Positions 17,069 to 25,228 of a stretch of DNA of 64,000 nucleotides are shown piece after piece. A program made the position numbers and the translations under genes. Below the pieces are notes generated by a model, which ran no database searches, was not told the origin of the DNA, and was given only the letters and a program-made list of their open reading frames with translations. Every line of letters starts with the position of its first letter. Within the stretch, counting starts at the first letter, position 1. Source of the stretch: JACQHM01 sp964535215 (GTDB lineage: Bacteria > Methylomirabilota > Methylomirabilia > Methylomirabilales > JACQHM01); the NCBI GenBank assembly GCA_964535215.1, contig CAZHST010000014.1:8402-72401 (forward strand), read 5' to 3'.

Positions 17069-17665
17069 ATGAGGATCACGTCGGCGGAGTTTGTGAGAAG
17101 CGTCGGTTCCCCAGGAGACCTCCCCCGGGGGGACCTCCCCGAGATCGCCTTCGCCGGGCGGTCCAACGTGGGGAAGTCCTCCGTCATCAACCGGCTTTTG
17201 AACCGGAAGGGCCTGGCCAAGGTGGGTAAAACCCCAGGCCTGACCCGGACGATCAACTTCTTCAAGGTCAATGGGGCCTTCTACTTCGTTGATCTTCCGG
17301 GCTACGGCTATGCCGCCCTTCCCCGGGAGGTTCGGAGAGGATGGGGCCCCCTGATCGAAGGGTACCTGGTCTCCCCCCGCCCGCTGAAGGCGGCTGTCCT
17401 GATCCTGGACGCCCGGCACGGCCCGCAGCCTGCCGACCGGGATCTGAAGGCCTTTCTGGATCATCACCGCATCCCGGCCATCATCACCCTGACCAAGGTG
17501 GACAAGCTCCCTCGGGGACGGTGGAGGGATCAGTCCCGGCGGACCGGTGAGCTGTTGCAGGTTCCCCTTGAAGAGGTGATCCTGTTCTCGGCCGTGACCG
17601 GAGAGGGGGTGAAGGAGCTTCTGGCCGCCATCGCTTCCCACCTCTCTTCACCCCGGCGTTTCTAA
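17069..17665 (+). CDS. engB: Ribosome biogenesis GTPase EngB (YsxC/YihA)
   Basis: Essential GTPase for 50S subunit assembly and cell division. From ATG 17069 it is 198 residues starting MRITSAEFVRS, the usual family N-terminus. An upstream in-frame ATG at 17057 is possible; the frame continues back to 16973. The G motifs are complete: G1 GRSNVGKSS, G2 threonine in KTPGLTRTIN, G3 DLPGYG, G4 TKVD and G5 FSA. No good Shine-Dalgarno sequence precedes either ATG. It lies just beyond the estimated IS607 end, so its original upstream region may have been altered by the insertion. Confidence 0.95.
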   Translation: MRITSAEFVRSVGSPGDLPRGDLPEIAFAGRSNVGKSSVINRLLNRKGLAKVGKTPGLTRTINFFKVNGAFYFVDLPGYGYAALPREVRRGWGPLIEGYLVSPRPLKAAVLILDARHGPQPADRDLKAFLDHHRIPAIITLTKVDKLPRGRWRDQSRRTGELLQVPLEEVILFSAVTGEGVKELLAAIASHLSSPRRF

Positions 17666-17672
17666 ATCACCG

Positions 17673-17701
17673 TTGACTCCTCCCCGGAACCCTGCTAAGC
17701 T
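17673..17701 (+). promoter_or_regulatory. Sigma70-like promoter for TPR lipoprotein operon
   Basis: TTGACT at 17673-17678, a 17-base spacer, and TAAGCT at 17696-17701 with TG one base upstream (extended -10). It lies 34 bases before the ATG at 17735, which has an AAGGAG ribosome site. Confidence 0.55.
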
Positions 17702-17734
17702 TGCGCTAAACGGGTCAAAAAGGAGTGGAATTCG

Positions 17735-19498
17735 ATGCAGAGATCCCGCAGGCACGTGCACATCGTGGTGGCCATCCTCACCTTCGTGGCCTTTGGCTGC
17801 GCCCAAACAGCCCGGTCGCTGGAAAAGACCCCTTCTATCTTGAGCGCCAGGGACCCCGGAGGGGTCCCACCCGTTGGGGACGTCAGGGGGATTGACCAGC
17901 GTTCGTATTATGCCTATACCTTGAGCGTCCTCGCCGAGCTGAAAGGGGATGTCCAGGAGGCTATCCGCTGGCAGCGGGAGGCCTTGAAGTATGATCCCCA
18001 ATCGCTCTACATGCAGGTGAACCTTGCCTCCCTCTACTTGAAGGCTGGGGACTTTAAGGCCGCCATTGACATCGGGGAGGAGATCGTGGCGAGGGAGCCC
18101 GATTACCTCCCCGCGCACCTTCTCCTGGCCACGGCCTACCGGAACCTTCGGAATTTTCGGAAGGCTGAGCACTACTATCGGCAGGTGATCCGGTTGGATC
18201 CCACCCACGGGGAGGCGTATCAGGCCCTTGGGAACCTGTACATCGAGGCCAGGAGCTTCCCGGAGGCCATCGAGATCTACAAGAAGCTGGTAGAGATCGA
18301 ACCTGGCTCTCATCTGATCCGCTACAACCTGGGCCGCCTGTACCTCGAGATGAAGGACCAGGAGGAGGCGCGGCGGTACTTCCGGGAGGCCCTCTCCCTA
18401 GAGCCGGATTTTGAGCCAGCCGTCATCGCCCTGGCCTCGAGCTTCGAGGGCGAGGGCCGGTATGATGAAGCGTTGCAGGTGTATGAGGAGGCGCTGAAAG
18501 CGGACCCGGATCGCCGTGAGCTCAGGGAGCGGCTCGCCCAGCTCCTTTTCCGCCAGGGGAATCTCGATGCCGCGAGGAGGGAATACGAGACGCTCCTGGA
18601 GCAGGAGCCTGGCAATACGAACCTGAGGCTCCGGGTTGGGTTCCTCTACTACGAGCAGCAGGCTTACCCCGAGGCCCTGGCGACCTTCCGGGAGATCCTG
18701 AACCAGGAGCCCGCCAACAAGGAGGCCCTCTACTATCTTGCGGTCACGTTGGAGGAGATGAAACAGTTTGACCAGGCCCTTGAAGCCTTCCAGAAGTTTG
18801 TCCCTCAGGATGCCCATTACGCCGATGCCCTGCTGCACCGAGGATACATCTACGGTCAGAAGGGGATGTACCAGGAGGCCCTGGACACCCTTTCAACGGC
18901 TGAGAAGCTGAAGCCGGGAGAGGCCAGTATCCCTTACCTTATCGGTGTGGTCTACATGCAGCGGAAGGAGTATGGGGCGGCCATCAAGAGCTTGGAGAAG
19001 GCCGTTTCCCTGGACAAGGACAACGCCAACTACTATTACCAGCTCGGGGCGGCCTTCGAGCGGGATCACAAGATCGAGCAGGCGGAGGAGGCCTTTAGGC
19101 GGGTCTTGGAGCTCAACCCGAAACATGCCGATGCCTATAATTACCTCGGGTATATGTTTGCCGAGGCGGGGATCAAGCTGGACGAGTCCATCGCCTTGAT
19201 CAAGAAGGCCTTGGAGCTGGATCCAGACAACGGGGCCTTTGTGGATTCTCTCGGCTGGGCCTACTTTAAAAAGGGGATGGTGGAAGAGGCCCTGGCCGAG
19301 CTTCAACGGGCCGTTCGCCTTCTGAAGCAGCCAGACCCTGTCGTCCTGGAGCACCTAGGCGATGTCTACTTCCAGAAGGGGATGATCAGGGAGGCGATCC
19401 AGGAGTGGGAAAAGGCGGTGAAGCTCGATCCGAGCAATGAAGGCCTCCTCAAGAAGCTAAAGCAGGCCAAGGAGCTCATTTCCAGGGAGGGGAGATGA
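17735..19498 (+). CDS. TPR-repeat lipoprotein
   Basis: Outer-membrane or periplasmic lipoprotein of 587 residues. The N-terminus MQRSRRHVHIVVAILTFVAF is followed by GCAQ, a lipobox with the modified Cys at 22. From about residue 50 to the end it is built of tetratricopeptide repeats, about fifteen by eye, such as AYQALGNLYIEARSFPEAIE and YYQLGAAFERDHKIEQAEEA. TPR arrays bind other proteins. The next gene encodes a LolB-like lipoprotein, overlapping by 4 bases, so a role in lipoprotein or envelope assembly is plausible. No catalytic domain is visible. Confidence 0.88.
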   Translation: MQRSRRHVHIVVAILTFVAFGCAQTARSLEKTPSILSARDPGGVPPVGDVRGIDQRSYYAYTLSVLAELKGDVQEAIRWQREALKYDPQSLYMQVNLASLYLKAGDFKAAIDIGEEIVAREPDYLPAHLLLATAYRNLRNFRKAEHYYRQVIRLDPTHGEAYQALGNLYIEARSFPEAIEIYKKLVEIEPGSHLIRYNLGRLYLEMKDQEEARRYFREALSLEPDFEPAVIALASSFEGEGRYDEALQVYEEALKADPDRRELRERLAQLLFRQGNLDAARREYETLLEQEPGNTNLRLRVGFLYYEQQAYPEALATFREILNQEPANKEALYYLAVTLEEMKQFDQALEAFQKFVPQDAHYADALLHRGYIYGQKGMYQEALDTLSTAEKLKPGEASIPYLIGVVYMQRKEYGAAIKSLEKAVSLDKDNANYYYQLGAAFERDHKIEQAEEAFRRVLELNPKHADAYNYLGYMFAEAGIKLDESIALIKKALELDPDNGAFVDSLGWAYFKKGMVEEALAELQRAVRLLKQPDPVVLEHLGDVYFQKGMIREAIQEWEKAVKLDPSNEGLLKKLKQAKELISREGR

Positions 19499-20280
19499 CG
19501 GTCAGGGCTCGGCTTCTCCCCTGGGGGGTCTTGGTGCTCATCGCCGGATGTGCCACCGTCCCCAGGATGCAGGAACTTCAGGGGACGATCCTTCCTGAAG
19601 GCCCGGTTCTGGAAAAGCTCCGGGCCTACGAGGAGCGGATCACCTCCCTGAAAGCCTTCGCCGACATCAAGATCACGAGAGGGGGGGAGAGCCTCAGGCT
19701 TCAGGAGGTCGCCCTGCTCTCCCCCCCCTCCCATCTCCGGCTGGAGGCGTTAGGGTTTGGGGGGCTTCCCACCTTTATCCTGGCCACCGATGGAGAGTGG
19801 CTGTACGCCCATTTCCTTCTCTCCCAGGAGTTCGTCAGGGCACGGGTGACCCCGAATAACCTTTTTGCGCTTACCGGTGTACGAGCCGCCCCCGAGCATG
19901 TCATCAGGATCCTCTCAGGGCTCCCCCCCCTCCCGCCCCAAAAGGGGGTTCTCAGATCCCTTGACGGCGGAAGGCGGACCTGGCTCGAGACCGATGCGGG
20001 ATCCTTCCAGCAGAGGATCTGGCTGGAGGGGGAGGCCTCCATCCAAGGCGGCGAGCTTTATCAGGATAAGGTCCTTACGTTAACCTTTACCTTCAAGGAG
20101 AAGATGAACCAGCAAGGGATCCCCTTCCCCTCCCAGATCACGTTCGAAAAACCCCGAGAGGGGCTCATGGTCGAGGTCACGTATCACCGGGTGGACCTGG
20201 GCGCCCCCATCCCTCCTGCCGCCTTCACCCTGCCCCTGCCCAATGACGGCTCTACCCGCATCCTTGAGCTTGGATCGTAG
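19495..20280 (+). CDS. lolB: LolB-like outer-membrane lipoprotein
   Basis: Lipoprotein of 261 residues with signal and lipobox (LVLIAGCATVP, Cys at about 19). The mature part resembles the LolB/DUF4292 beta-barrel-with-lid fold: a strand set from TSLKAFADIKITRGG through SHLRLEALGFGGLP to VTYHRVDLGAPIPPAAF. The assignment rests largely on this pattern and on the neighbour ispE, because lolB-ispE-prs is a conserved order in proteobacteria. LolB receives lipoproteins from LolA and inserts them into the outer membrane. It is linked by an ATGA overlap to the TPR lipoprotein gene and ends 2 bases before ispE. Confidence 0.72.
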   Translation: MTVRARLLPWGVLVLIAGCATVPRMQELQGTILPEGPVLEKLRAYEERITSLKAFADIKITRGGESLRLQEVALLSPPSHLRLEALGFGGLPTFILATDGEWLYAHFLLSQEFVRARVTPNNLFALTGVRAAPEHVIRILSGLPPLPPQKGVLRSLDGGRRTWLETDAGSFQQRIWLEGEASIQGGELYQDKVLTLTFTFKEKMNQQGIPFPSQITFEKPREGLMVEVTYHRVDLGAPIPPAAFTLPLPNDGSTRILELGS

Positions 20281-20282
20281 GT

Positions 20283-21158
20283 ATGGAGACCCTCGCCTTG
20301 CCCTCCCCTGCCAAGATCAACCTCTTCTTGGAGGTTTTGGCCAAACGGGATGATGGCTACCACGAGATCCGTTCTGCCCTCCAGTTGATCGATCTTTCTG
20401 ACCAGGTGACCTTGACCAGGACAGAGGGGGGGATCGTTGTGAAGGTCAAGGGGGAGGCCGCCCCATCCGGGCAGGAGAACTTGGCCTATCGGGCTGCGGA
20501 GCTGTTGCTCAAGGAAGCGGGGATCAGAGGAGGAGCAGAGGTGACCATTGAGAAACGGATCCCTGTCGGAGGAGGGTTAGGGGGGGGATCGAGTAATGCG
20601 GCGACGACCCTTTGGGGGTTGAACCTCCTCTTCGGTTTGAGGCTTTCCCTGGAAACCTTGATGGACCTGGGGGCTCGGCTCGGGGCCGATGTGCCGTTTT
20701 TCTTCTCGGGAGGTCTTGCCTTCGCCACCGGTCGGGGGGAAAGGCTTCAGCCCCTCCCCCCTCTCCCCCCCTGGTGGGTAGTGGTGGCCAATCCCGGTCT
20801 CTCCATTTCAACGGGCTGGGTCTATCAGACCTTGACGCTGCCGTTGACAGACGAGGCGTTAGCCCTTACCATAAAAGATCTCTTGCTGCGTGGTGAGGGA
20901 GGGAGAGCCCTCTCCCTCTCGTTCAACCGTCTGGAGGAGGTGGTCCTTCCCCGCTATCCGGAGGTCGCCCAGTTGAAAGGGCTCCTCACCTCGTGGGGGG
21001 CCAAGCCTGTCCTGATGGCGGGGAGTGGGTCATCCGTCTTTGGCATGGTGCCGGAGCGCCGGCAGGGGGAGGCGATGGTGGAAAGGTTACGGGAGGCCGG
21101 CATTAGGGCCTTCCTTAGCCGGACCTTGGACCATAATCCCCTGTTCAAGGTTCCGTAG
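20283..21158 (+). CDS. ispE: 4-diphosphocytidyl-2-C-methyl-D-erythritol kinase
   Basis: GHMP kinase of the MEP isoprenoid pathway that phosphorylates CDP-methylerythritol with ATP. The 291-residue protein begins METLALPSPAKINLFLEVL, with the conserved PAKINL start. The ATP-binding glycine-rich loop is VGGGLGGGSSNAAT (about 97-110), and the catalytic Asp lies in GADVPFFFSGG. The C-terminal GHMP motif is MAGSGSSVFG. IspD and IspF are 38 kb downstream in the same window. The products feed the hopanoid and carotenoid genes at 26-38 kb. Confidence 0.96.
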   Translation: METLALPSPAKINLFLEVLAKRDDGYHEIRSALQLIDLSDQVTLTRTEGGIVVKVKGEAAPSGQENLAYRAAELLLKEAGIRGGAEVTIEKRIPVGGGLGGGSSNAATTLWGLNLLFGLRLSLETLMDLGARLGADVPFFFSGGLAFATGRGERLQPLPPLPPWWVVVANPGLSISTGWVYQTLTLPLTDEALALTIKDLLLRGEGGRALSLSFNRLEEVVLPRYPEVAQLKGLLTSWGAKPVLMAGSGSSVFGMVPERRQGEAMVERLREAGIRAFLSRTLDHNPLFKVP

Positions 21159-21187
21159 CGTTCGGCCAATCGGCAATCCGCTAACGG

Positions 21188-21259
21188 TGGGGCGTGGCCA
21201 AGCGGTAAGGCGCGGGACTTTGGATCCCGTATCCGGAGGTTCGAATCCTCCCGCCCCAG
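21188..21259 (+). tRNA. tRNA-Gln (anticodon TTG)
   Basis: A 72-base cloverleaf. The acceptor TGGGGCG pairs with CGCCCCA, with discriminator G at 21259. The D arm is GCCAAGCGGTAAGGC, the anticodon stem CGGGA/TCCCG with loop CTTTGGA (anticodon 21220-21222), and the T arm GGTTCGAATCC. CCA is not fully encoded (the 3' bases read CCCC). It lies between ispE and prs in the same orientation. Confidence 0.95.
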
Positions 21260-21384
21260 CCCCAGCTTACCCTTCATCCCGATCCGCAAAACGGATTGGA
21301 GGGGTGGACAAGTTCATGAGGAGCGATTACAATGGTAGGTTGGTGAGCTGGACAAGGAGAACCAATCGCCACAAGAGGGGGGAG

Positions 21385-22320
21385 ATGGCCCAGCTGATCG
21401 TTTTTTCCGGCAATGCAAATCTTCCGCTTGCTCACGAGATCGCTGATTACCTGGGGATCCCGCTGGGGAAGGCCGAGGTCTCCCAGTTCGCCGATGGAGA
21501 GGTCTTCGTCCAGATCTTCGAGAATGTTCGGGGGGCTGACGTCTTCGTCATCCAGCCGACCTGTCCGCCTGTGGATCATCATCTCATGGAACTGTTGATC
21601 ATGGTTGATGCCCTGAAACGGGCCTCGGCTTCCCGGATCACGGCCGTCCTCCCCTACTACGGTTACGCCAGACAGGACCGGAAGGTCCAGCCCAGGGTTC
21701 CTATCACCGCCAAGCTGGTGGCAGACCTCATCACGGCGGCAGGGGCCCATCGGATCTTGACCCTGGATCTCCACGCCGGCCAGATCCAAGGCTTCTTCAA
21801 CATCCCGGTGGATCATCTCTACGCCACCCCGGTCCAGCTCGAGTACTTTAAGGAACGGACATGGCAGGAGGAAACGGTGGTGGTCTCTCCCGATGCCGGC
21901 GGCGTGGAACGGGCCCGGGCCTTCGCGAAACGCCTGGGGGCGTCCTTGGCCATCATTGATAAAAGACGGGTCGGCCCCAACGAGGCCCAGATCATGAACG
22001 TTATCGGCGAGGTCGAGGGGAAGGATGTGATCATCATTGATGACATTGTGGATACGGCCGGCACCCTGACCAAGGCCTCCGAGGCCCTGAAGGGTAAAGG
22101 GGCACGGCGGATTTACGCAAGCTGCACCCATGCGGTCCTCTCGGGGCAGGCCATTGATCGGATCGAGGCCTCGCCGATTGACGAGGTGGTGGTGACGAAT
22201 ACCATCCCCCTCGGGGAGAAGTCCTCAAAGAAGCTGACCGTGCTCTCGGTGGCGTCCCTGCTGGGGGAGGCCATTAGGCGGATCCATCGCGAGGAGTCGG
22301 TCAGTTCGCTCTTCGTCTGA
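21385..22320 (+). CDS. prs: Ribose-phosphate pyrophosphokinase (PRPP synthase)
   Basis: Makes PRPP from ribose 5-phosphate and ATP for nucleotide, His, Trp and NAD synthesis. From ATG 21385 (MAQLIVFSGNANLPLAHEIA) it has 311 residues, normal for class I enzymes, and GGGGGAG lies just upstream. The frame is open back to 21025, across the tRNA, so the longer start is false. Motifs: YYGYARQDRK (ATP loop), DLHAGQIQGFF (divalent-metal histidine) and the PRPP loop DDIVDTAGT. Its position after ispE matches E. coli gene order. Confidence 0.97.
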   Translation: MAQLIVFSGNANLPLAHEIADYLGIPLGKAEVSQFADGEVFVQIFENVRGADVFVIQPTCPPVDHHLMELLIMVDALKRASASRITAVLPYYGYARQDRKVQPRVPITAKLVADLITAAGAHRILTLDLHAGQIQGFFNIPVDHLYATPVQLEYFKERTWQEETVVVSPDAGGVERARAFAKRLGASLAIIDKRRVGPNEAQIMNVIGEVEGKDVIIIDDIVDTAGTLTKASEALKGKGARRIYASCTHAVLSGQAIDRIEASPIDEVVVTNTIPLGEKSSKKLTVLSVASLLGEAIRRIHREESVSSLFV

Positions 22321-22333
22321 GAAAAGACACGGG

Positions 22334-22361
22334 CCTTCAGCCATCCGCCATCAGCCAGGAT
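22334..22361 (+). repeat. Degenerate heptanucleotide repeat between prs and rplY
   Basis: Four 7-base units: CCTTCAG, CCATCCG, CCATCAG, CCAGGAT. On the opposite strand this reads as a degenerate run of TGGCTGA-like heptads. Similar heptads occur in other intergenic spaces of this window. Confidence 0.6.
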
Positions 22362-22376
22362 TTAATGGAGGTTATG

Positions 22377-23003
22377 ATGCAGTTCGTGGACCTGAAGGGA
22401 GAGGTTCGACAGGGGAAAGGGAAAGGGGCTTGCCGGAAGCTCCGTCAGAGGAATCTCCTCCCGGCCGTCGTCTACGGGGGGGGAGGGGGAGGGCTTCCCA
22501 TTGTGGTCAACCCCCGGGAGCTCCTGAAGGTTCTGGGGCATGGGGAGAATGTCCTCATCAGGCTCTCCCTGGAAGGGGGTGGGGGCACCAGAACGGTGAT
22601 CCTCAAGGAGCTCCAACGGCACCCGGTCCGGGGCAGTCTGCTCCACGCGGATTTTCAGGAGATCTCCATGGAGCGGAAGATTACCGTTGCCGTCCCCCTG
22701 GTCTTGGTGGGCGAGGCGATAGGGAAGCTCAAAGGAGGGATCGTGGATCAGAGCCTCCGGGAGGTTGAGGTGGAGTGCCTGCCCTTGACCATCCCTGAGC
22801 GGATTGAGGTGGACGTGAGTGGTCTTGATCTGGGCGACACCCTCCATGTGCGGGATCTGAAGGTGCCGGAAGGGATCCGGGTCCTGGAGGACCCGGAGCT
22901 GACGGTAGCCTCTGTGGTGGCCCCGGAGGTGGAGGCGGTGGAGGAGACGGCGCCGGTGGCCACCCCCGAGGCTGTGAAGGCGCCGACCAAGCCTGTTGAG
23001 TGA
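22377..23003 (+). CDS. rplY: 50S ribosomal protein L25/general stress protein Ctc
   Basis: 5S-rRNA-binding protein of the long Ctc/TL5 type, 208 residues. It has an N-terminal L25 domain (about 1-90, with GKGACRKLRQRNLLPAVVYG) and a C-terminal beta domain (about 95-185, with VPLVLVGEAIGKLKGG), then an acidic, Ala/Pro/Glu-rich tail. Three Mets cluster at the start; ATG 22377 is preferred because GGAGG at 22367-22371 is correctly spaced for it and actually overlaps the first ATG at 22365. The stop overlaps the pth GTG start. Confidence 0.94.
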   Translation: MQFVDLKGEVRQGKGKGACRKLRQRNLLPAVVYGGGGGGLPIVVNPRELLKVLGHGENVLIRLSLEGGGGTRTVILKELQRHPVRGSLLHADFQEISMERKITVAVPLVLVGEAIGKLKGGIVDQSLREVEVECLPLTIPERIEVDVSGLDLGDTLHVRDLKVPEGIRVLEDPELTVASVVAPEVEAVEETAPVATPEAVKAPTKPVE

Positions 23004-23614
23004 GGGATGCGTTGTGGCTGATCGTGGGATTGGGGAATCCAGGTCCGGATTACGAAAACACCCGGCACAACCTGGGGTTCATGGTGGTGGATGAGTTGGC
23101 CCAGCGCCTCCAGCCTGGGAAGTGGGGGAGGCGGTACGATGCCCGCTATCTGGCCGCGCGGCTCCGGGGGAAGGAGGTGGTTCTGGTCGAACCTTTGACC
23201 TTCATGAACAATAGCGGGGGACCTGTTCGGGCCTGGCTCCAGGCCTTAGGCCTTCCCACCTCCGGCTTGATCGTGGTCCACGATGACCTGGATCTCCCGT
23301 GGGGGAGGTTGAAGGTCGTTGCCGGCGGGGGTCATGGGGGTCACCGAGGGGTGCGCTCCATCCAGGAAGAGCTTCAAGCCTCTGACTTCATCCGGGTGAA
23401 GCTTGGGATCGGCCATCCTGGCCGAGGGGTTGATCCAACCGGTTACGTCCTGGCCCCCTTCGGGGAGGATGAAAAGGAGACGGTAATGGAGGTCGTCAAG
23501 CGGGGGGCCGATGCTGTCGAGGTCATTGTGGCCGACGGAATCGAGGTGGCCCAGAACCGCTTCAATCGCCGCCCCTCCGGACAGGGACTCGGGGCGAGCG
23601 ATCAGAGGTGCTGA
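23000..23614 (+). CDS. pth: Peptidyl-tRNA hydrolase
   Basis: Cleaves the ester bond of peptidyl-tRNAs released from stalled ribosomes. The 204-residue protein has the Pth motifs LIVGLGNPGPDYENTRHNLG with the catalytic His in TRHN, LTFMNNSGG, VVHDDLDLPWG, and GGGHGGHRGVRSI. It starts at GTG 23000 inside the rplY stop (GTGA), so translation is coupled. The rplY-pth order is widely conserved. The last 20 residues are poorly conserved. Confidence 0.96.
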   Translation: MRDALWLIVGLGNPGPDYENTRHNLGFMVVDELAQRLQPGKWGRRYDARYLAARLRGKEVVLVEPLTFMNNSGGPVRAWLQALGLPTSGLIVVHDDLDLPWGRLKVVAGGGHGGHRGVRSIQEELQASDFIRVKLGIGHPGRGVDPTGYVLAPFGEDEKETVMEVVKRGADAVEVIVADGIEVAQNRFNRRPSGQGLGASDQRC

Positions 23615-23638
23615 AAGCCGACGGCTGAAAACTGAATG
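23611..23638 (+). repeat. Degenerate heptanucleotide repeat between pth and rpsF
   Basis: Units CTGAAAG, CCGACGG, CTGAAAA, CTGAATG with strict 7-base period; the first overlaps the pth stop codon. It resembles the runs at 22334 and 63771. Confidence 0.55.
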
Positions 23639-23657
23639 CTTACAAGGAGGTGAGGCA

Positions 23658-24011
23658 TTGAGATCATACGAGTTTGTCTTCATCCTGGACCCGGCCCTTC
23701 CGGAAGAGGCGGTAGAGGCTGAGGTCAGGGTGGCCCAGGATCTCATCCTCCGCGAGGGGGGGGAGATCCTGGAAGTCCAGCGGTGGGGCAAGAAACGTCT
23801 GGCCTACGAGATTCGAAAACGGAAAGAGGGGTCTTATGCCCTGATCCGCTTCAGAGGTGGCCCCAGGTTGATCGAGGAGCTGGAGAGGCATGCCAAGCTG
23901 AACGAGGCGATCTTGAGGCACCTCATGGTGAGGGTCACGGAGCCGAAGAAGGCCCCCTCGGAGATAAGCCCGGTGGAGGAGGTGGCGGCCCCGGCAGAGG
24001 AGGCGTCGTAA
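23658..24011 (+). CDS. rpsF: 30S ribosomal protein S6
   Basis: S6 of 117 residues starting MRSYEFVFILDPALPEEAVE. The conserved RKRKEGSYALIRF and RHLMVRV segments are present, and an acidic Ala/Pro/Glu tail follows. It begins with TTG at 23658, supported by the strong ribosome site AAGGAGGTGAG nine bases upstream; the longer open frame back to 23511 lies inside pth. First gene of the rpsF-ssb-rpsR-rplI-dnaB cluster, a widely conserved order. Confidence 0.96.
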   Translation: MRSYEFVFILDPALPEEAVEAEVRVAQDLILREGGEILEVQRWGKKRLAYEIRKRKEGSYALIRFRGGPRLIEELERHAKLNEAILRHLMVRVTEPKKAPSEISPVEEVAAPAEEAS

Positions 24012-24012
24012 G

Positions 24013-24417
24013 ATGGCCAGCTTCAACAAGGTGATCTTGCTTGGCAACCTGACGAGGGATCCTGAACTCCGTTACACCCCGAACGGCTCTCCCGTCTGTA
24101 GCTTCGACCTCGCGGTGGATCGCACCTACACGACCCAGGCCGGTGAGCGGCGCGATGAGGTGTGTTACATCACGATCGTTGTCTGGGGAAAGCAGGCGGA
24201 GCTGTGTGCCGAATACCTGGCCAAAGGTCGGACGACCTTGGTGGAGGGGCGCCTCCAGCAACGCTCCTGGGAAACCCCTGAAGGTCAGCGGCGGACCAAG
24301 CACGAGGTGGTGGCGGAGCGGATCCAGTTTATTGGGGGCCGAAAGGGCCCTGCTCCGGAACCTTCTGAACCGGACGAGGAGCATCGGAGCCTGGAGGAAG
24401 ACGAACCCCCCTTTTAA
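24013..24417 (+). CDS. ssb: Single-stranded DNA-binding protein
   Basis: SSB of 134 residues. The OB fold (about 1-105) begins MASFNKVILLGNLTRDPELR, with the typical VDRTYTTQAGE and ITIVVWGKQAELCAEYL segments. The C-terminal tail is acidic and ends DEPPF, the peptide that binds DNA-repair partners. It is shorter than E. coli SSB because the linker is short. The start follows the rpsF stop by one base. Confidence 0.97.
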   Translation: MASFNKVILLGNLTRDPELRYTPNGSPVCSFDLAVDRTYTTQAGERRDEVCYITIVVWGKQAELCAEYLAKGRTTLVEGRLQQRSWETPEGQRRTKHEVVAERIQFIGGRKGPAPEPSEPDEEHRSLEEDEPPF

Positions 24418-24421
24418 GACC

Positions 24422-24449
24422 TTGCGGTTTGCGGTCAGCGGGCTCGGGC
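24422..24449 (+). repeat. Heptanucleotide repeat between ssb and rpsR
   Basis: TTGCGGT is repeated exactly twice (24422-24428, 24429-24435), followed by the diverged units CAGCGGG and CTCGGGC. The rest of the 101-base space holds a small GACCC/GGGTC hairpin and the rpsR ribosome site. Confidence 0.5.
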
Positions 24450-24518
24450 TCCCGGGGCAGGGTGCTGGGCATGACCCGCTTGGGTCAACCGCGGAGCGCC
24501 TGGTGGATGGAGGAGGAG

Positions 24519-24755
24519 ATGCTGAGGAGACGGAGGAACCTGCGCCGTCAAAAGATCTGTAAGTTCTGTTTAGACAAGGTTGAGTCCATTGATTACAAAG
24601 ATGTGAAGCGCCTGAGGAACTTCATCACCGACCGGGGAAAGATCGTTCCCCGTCGTATCTCCGGTAACTGTGCCTACCATCAACGGCAACTGACCACCGC
24701 CATCAAGCGGGCGAGGAACCTCGCCCTCCTTCCCTTTGCAGCCGAGATGGCCTAG
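24519..24755 (+). CDS. rpsR: 30S ribosomal protein S18
   Basis: S18 of 78 residues: MLRRRRNLRRQKICKFCLDK, IDYKDVKRLRNFITDRGKI and SGNCAYHQRQLTTAIKRARN. Two Cys of a CxxC (KICKFC) and a third in GNC suggest the zinc-binding form. ATG 24519 is chosen because GGAGGAG lies just upstream and the length is standard; ATG 24507 would add four residues (MEEE) and overlaps that ribosome site. Confidence 0.95.
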   Translation: MLRRRRNLRRQKICKFCLDKVESIDYKDVKRLRNFITDRGKIVPRRISGNCAYHQRQLTTAIKRARNLALLPFAAEMA

Positions 24756-24774
24756 TGGAACATCGGAGGGCAAC

Positions 24775-25218
24775 ATGAAGGTGATCCTCTTAGAGGAGGT
24801 GGCCAAGCTGGGGAAGGCCGGGATGACCGTGGACGTGGCCGATGGCTATGCCCGTAACTTCCTCATCCCAAGGAAGATGGCCGTTGTGGCATCCCGGGCA
24901 AACTTGAAAGCCCTTGAGGAGCTGATCGCCCAGGGGAAACTCAGGCAGGAACGGGTGAGGAAAGAAGCGGAGGCCCTGTCCCAGAGGATTGCTGCCTTAA
25001 CCGTCGTCCTGCACCGGCAGGCCGGGGGGCAGGGGAAGCTTTTTGGCTCCGTCACCAAGGTGGACATTGCTCAAGCCCTCGAAAAGCAGGGGATCGTGGT
25101 GGATCGGAAGAACATCCTCCTGGAGGAGCCTATCAAGGCCGTTGGCGAGTACCGGATCCCCATCAAGGTTCACCCCGAGATCAAGGCCTCCCTGACCCTT
25201 GTCGTCGAGGCGGCCTGA
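24775..25218 (+). CDS. rplI: 50S ribosomal protein L9
   Basis: L9 of 147 residues: the N-terminal rRNA-binding domain MKVILLEEVAKLGKAGMTVD, with YARNFLIPRKMAV, then a connecting helix and the C-terminal domain with GKLFGSVTKVDIAQAL. ATG 24775 follows a GGAGG ribosome site; the frame is open from 24736, within rpsR. Confidence 0.97.
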   Translation: MKVILLEEVAKLGKAGMTVDVADGYARNFLIPRKMAVVASRANLKALEELIAQGKLRQERVRKEAEALSQRIAALTVVLHRQAGGQGKLFGSVTKVDIAQALEKQGIVVDRKNILLEEPIKAVGEYRIPIKVHPEIKASLTLVVEAA

Positions 25219-25228
25219 GGAGGCTCAG

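Noticed and set aside
21025..21384. Long N-terminal extension of prs
   Set aside because: It runs through the end of ispE and the whole tRNA-Gln gene; ATG 21385 gives the normal PRPP synthase start.
22321..23657. CRISPR array suggested by repeated CAGCC and CTGA motifs
   Set aside because: The units are 7 bases long and degenerate, without spacers or cas genes.
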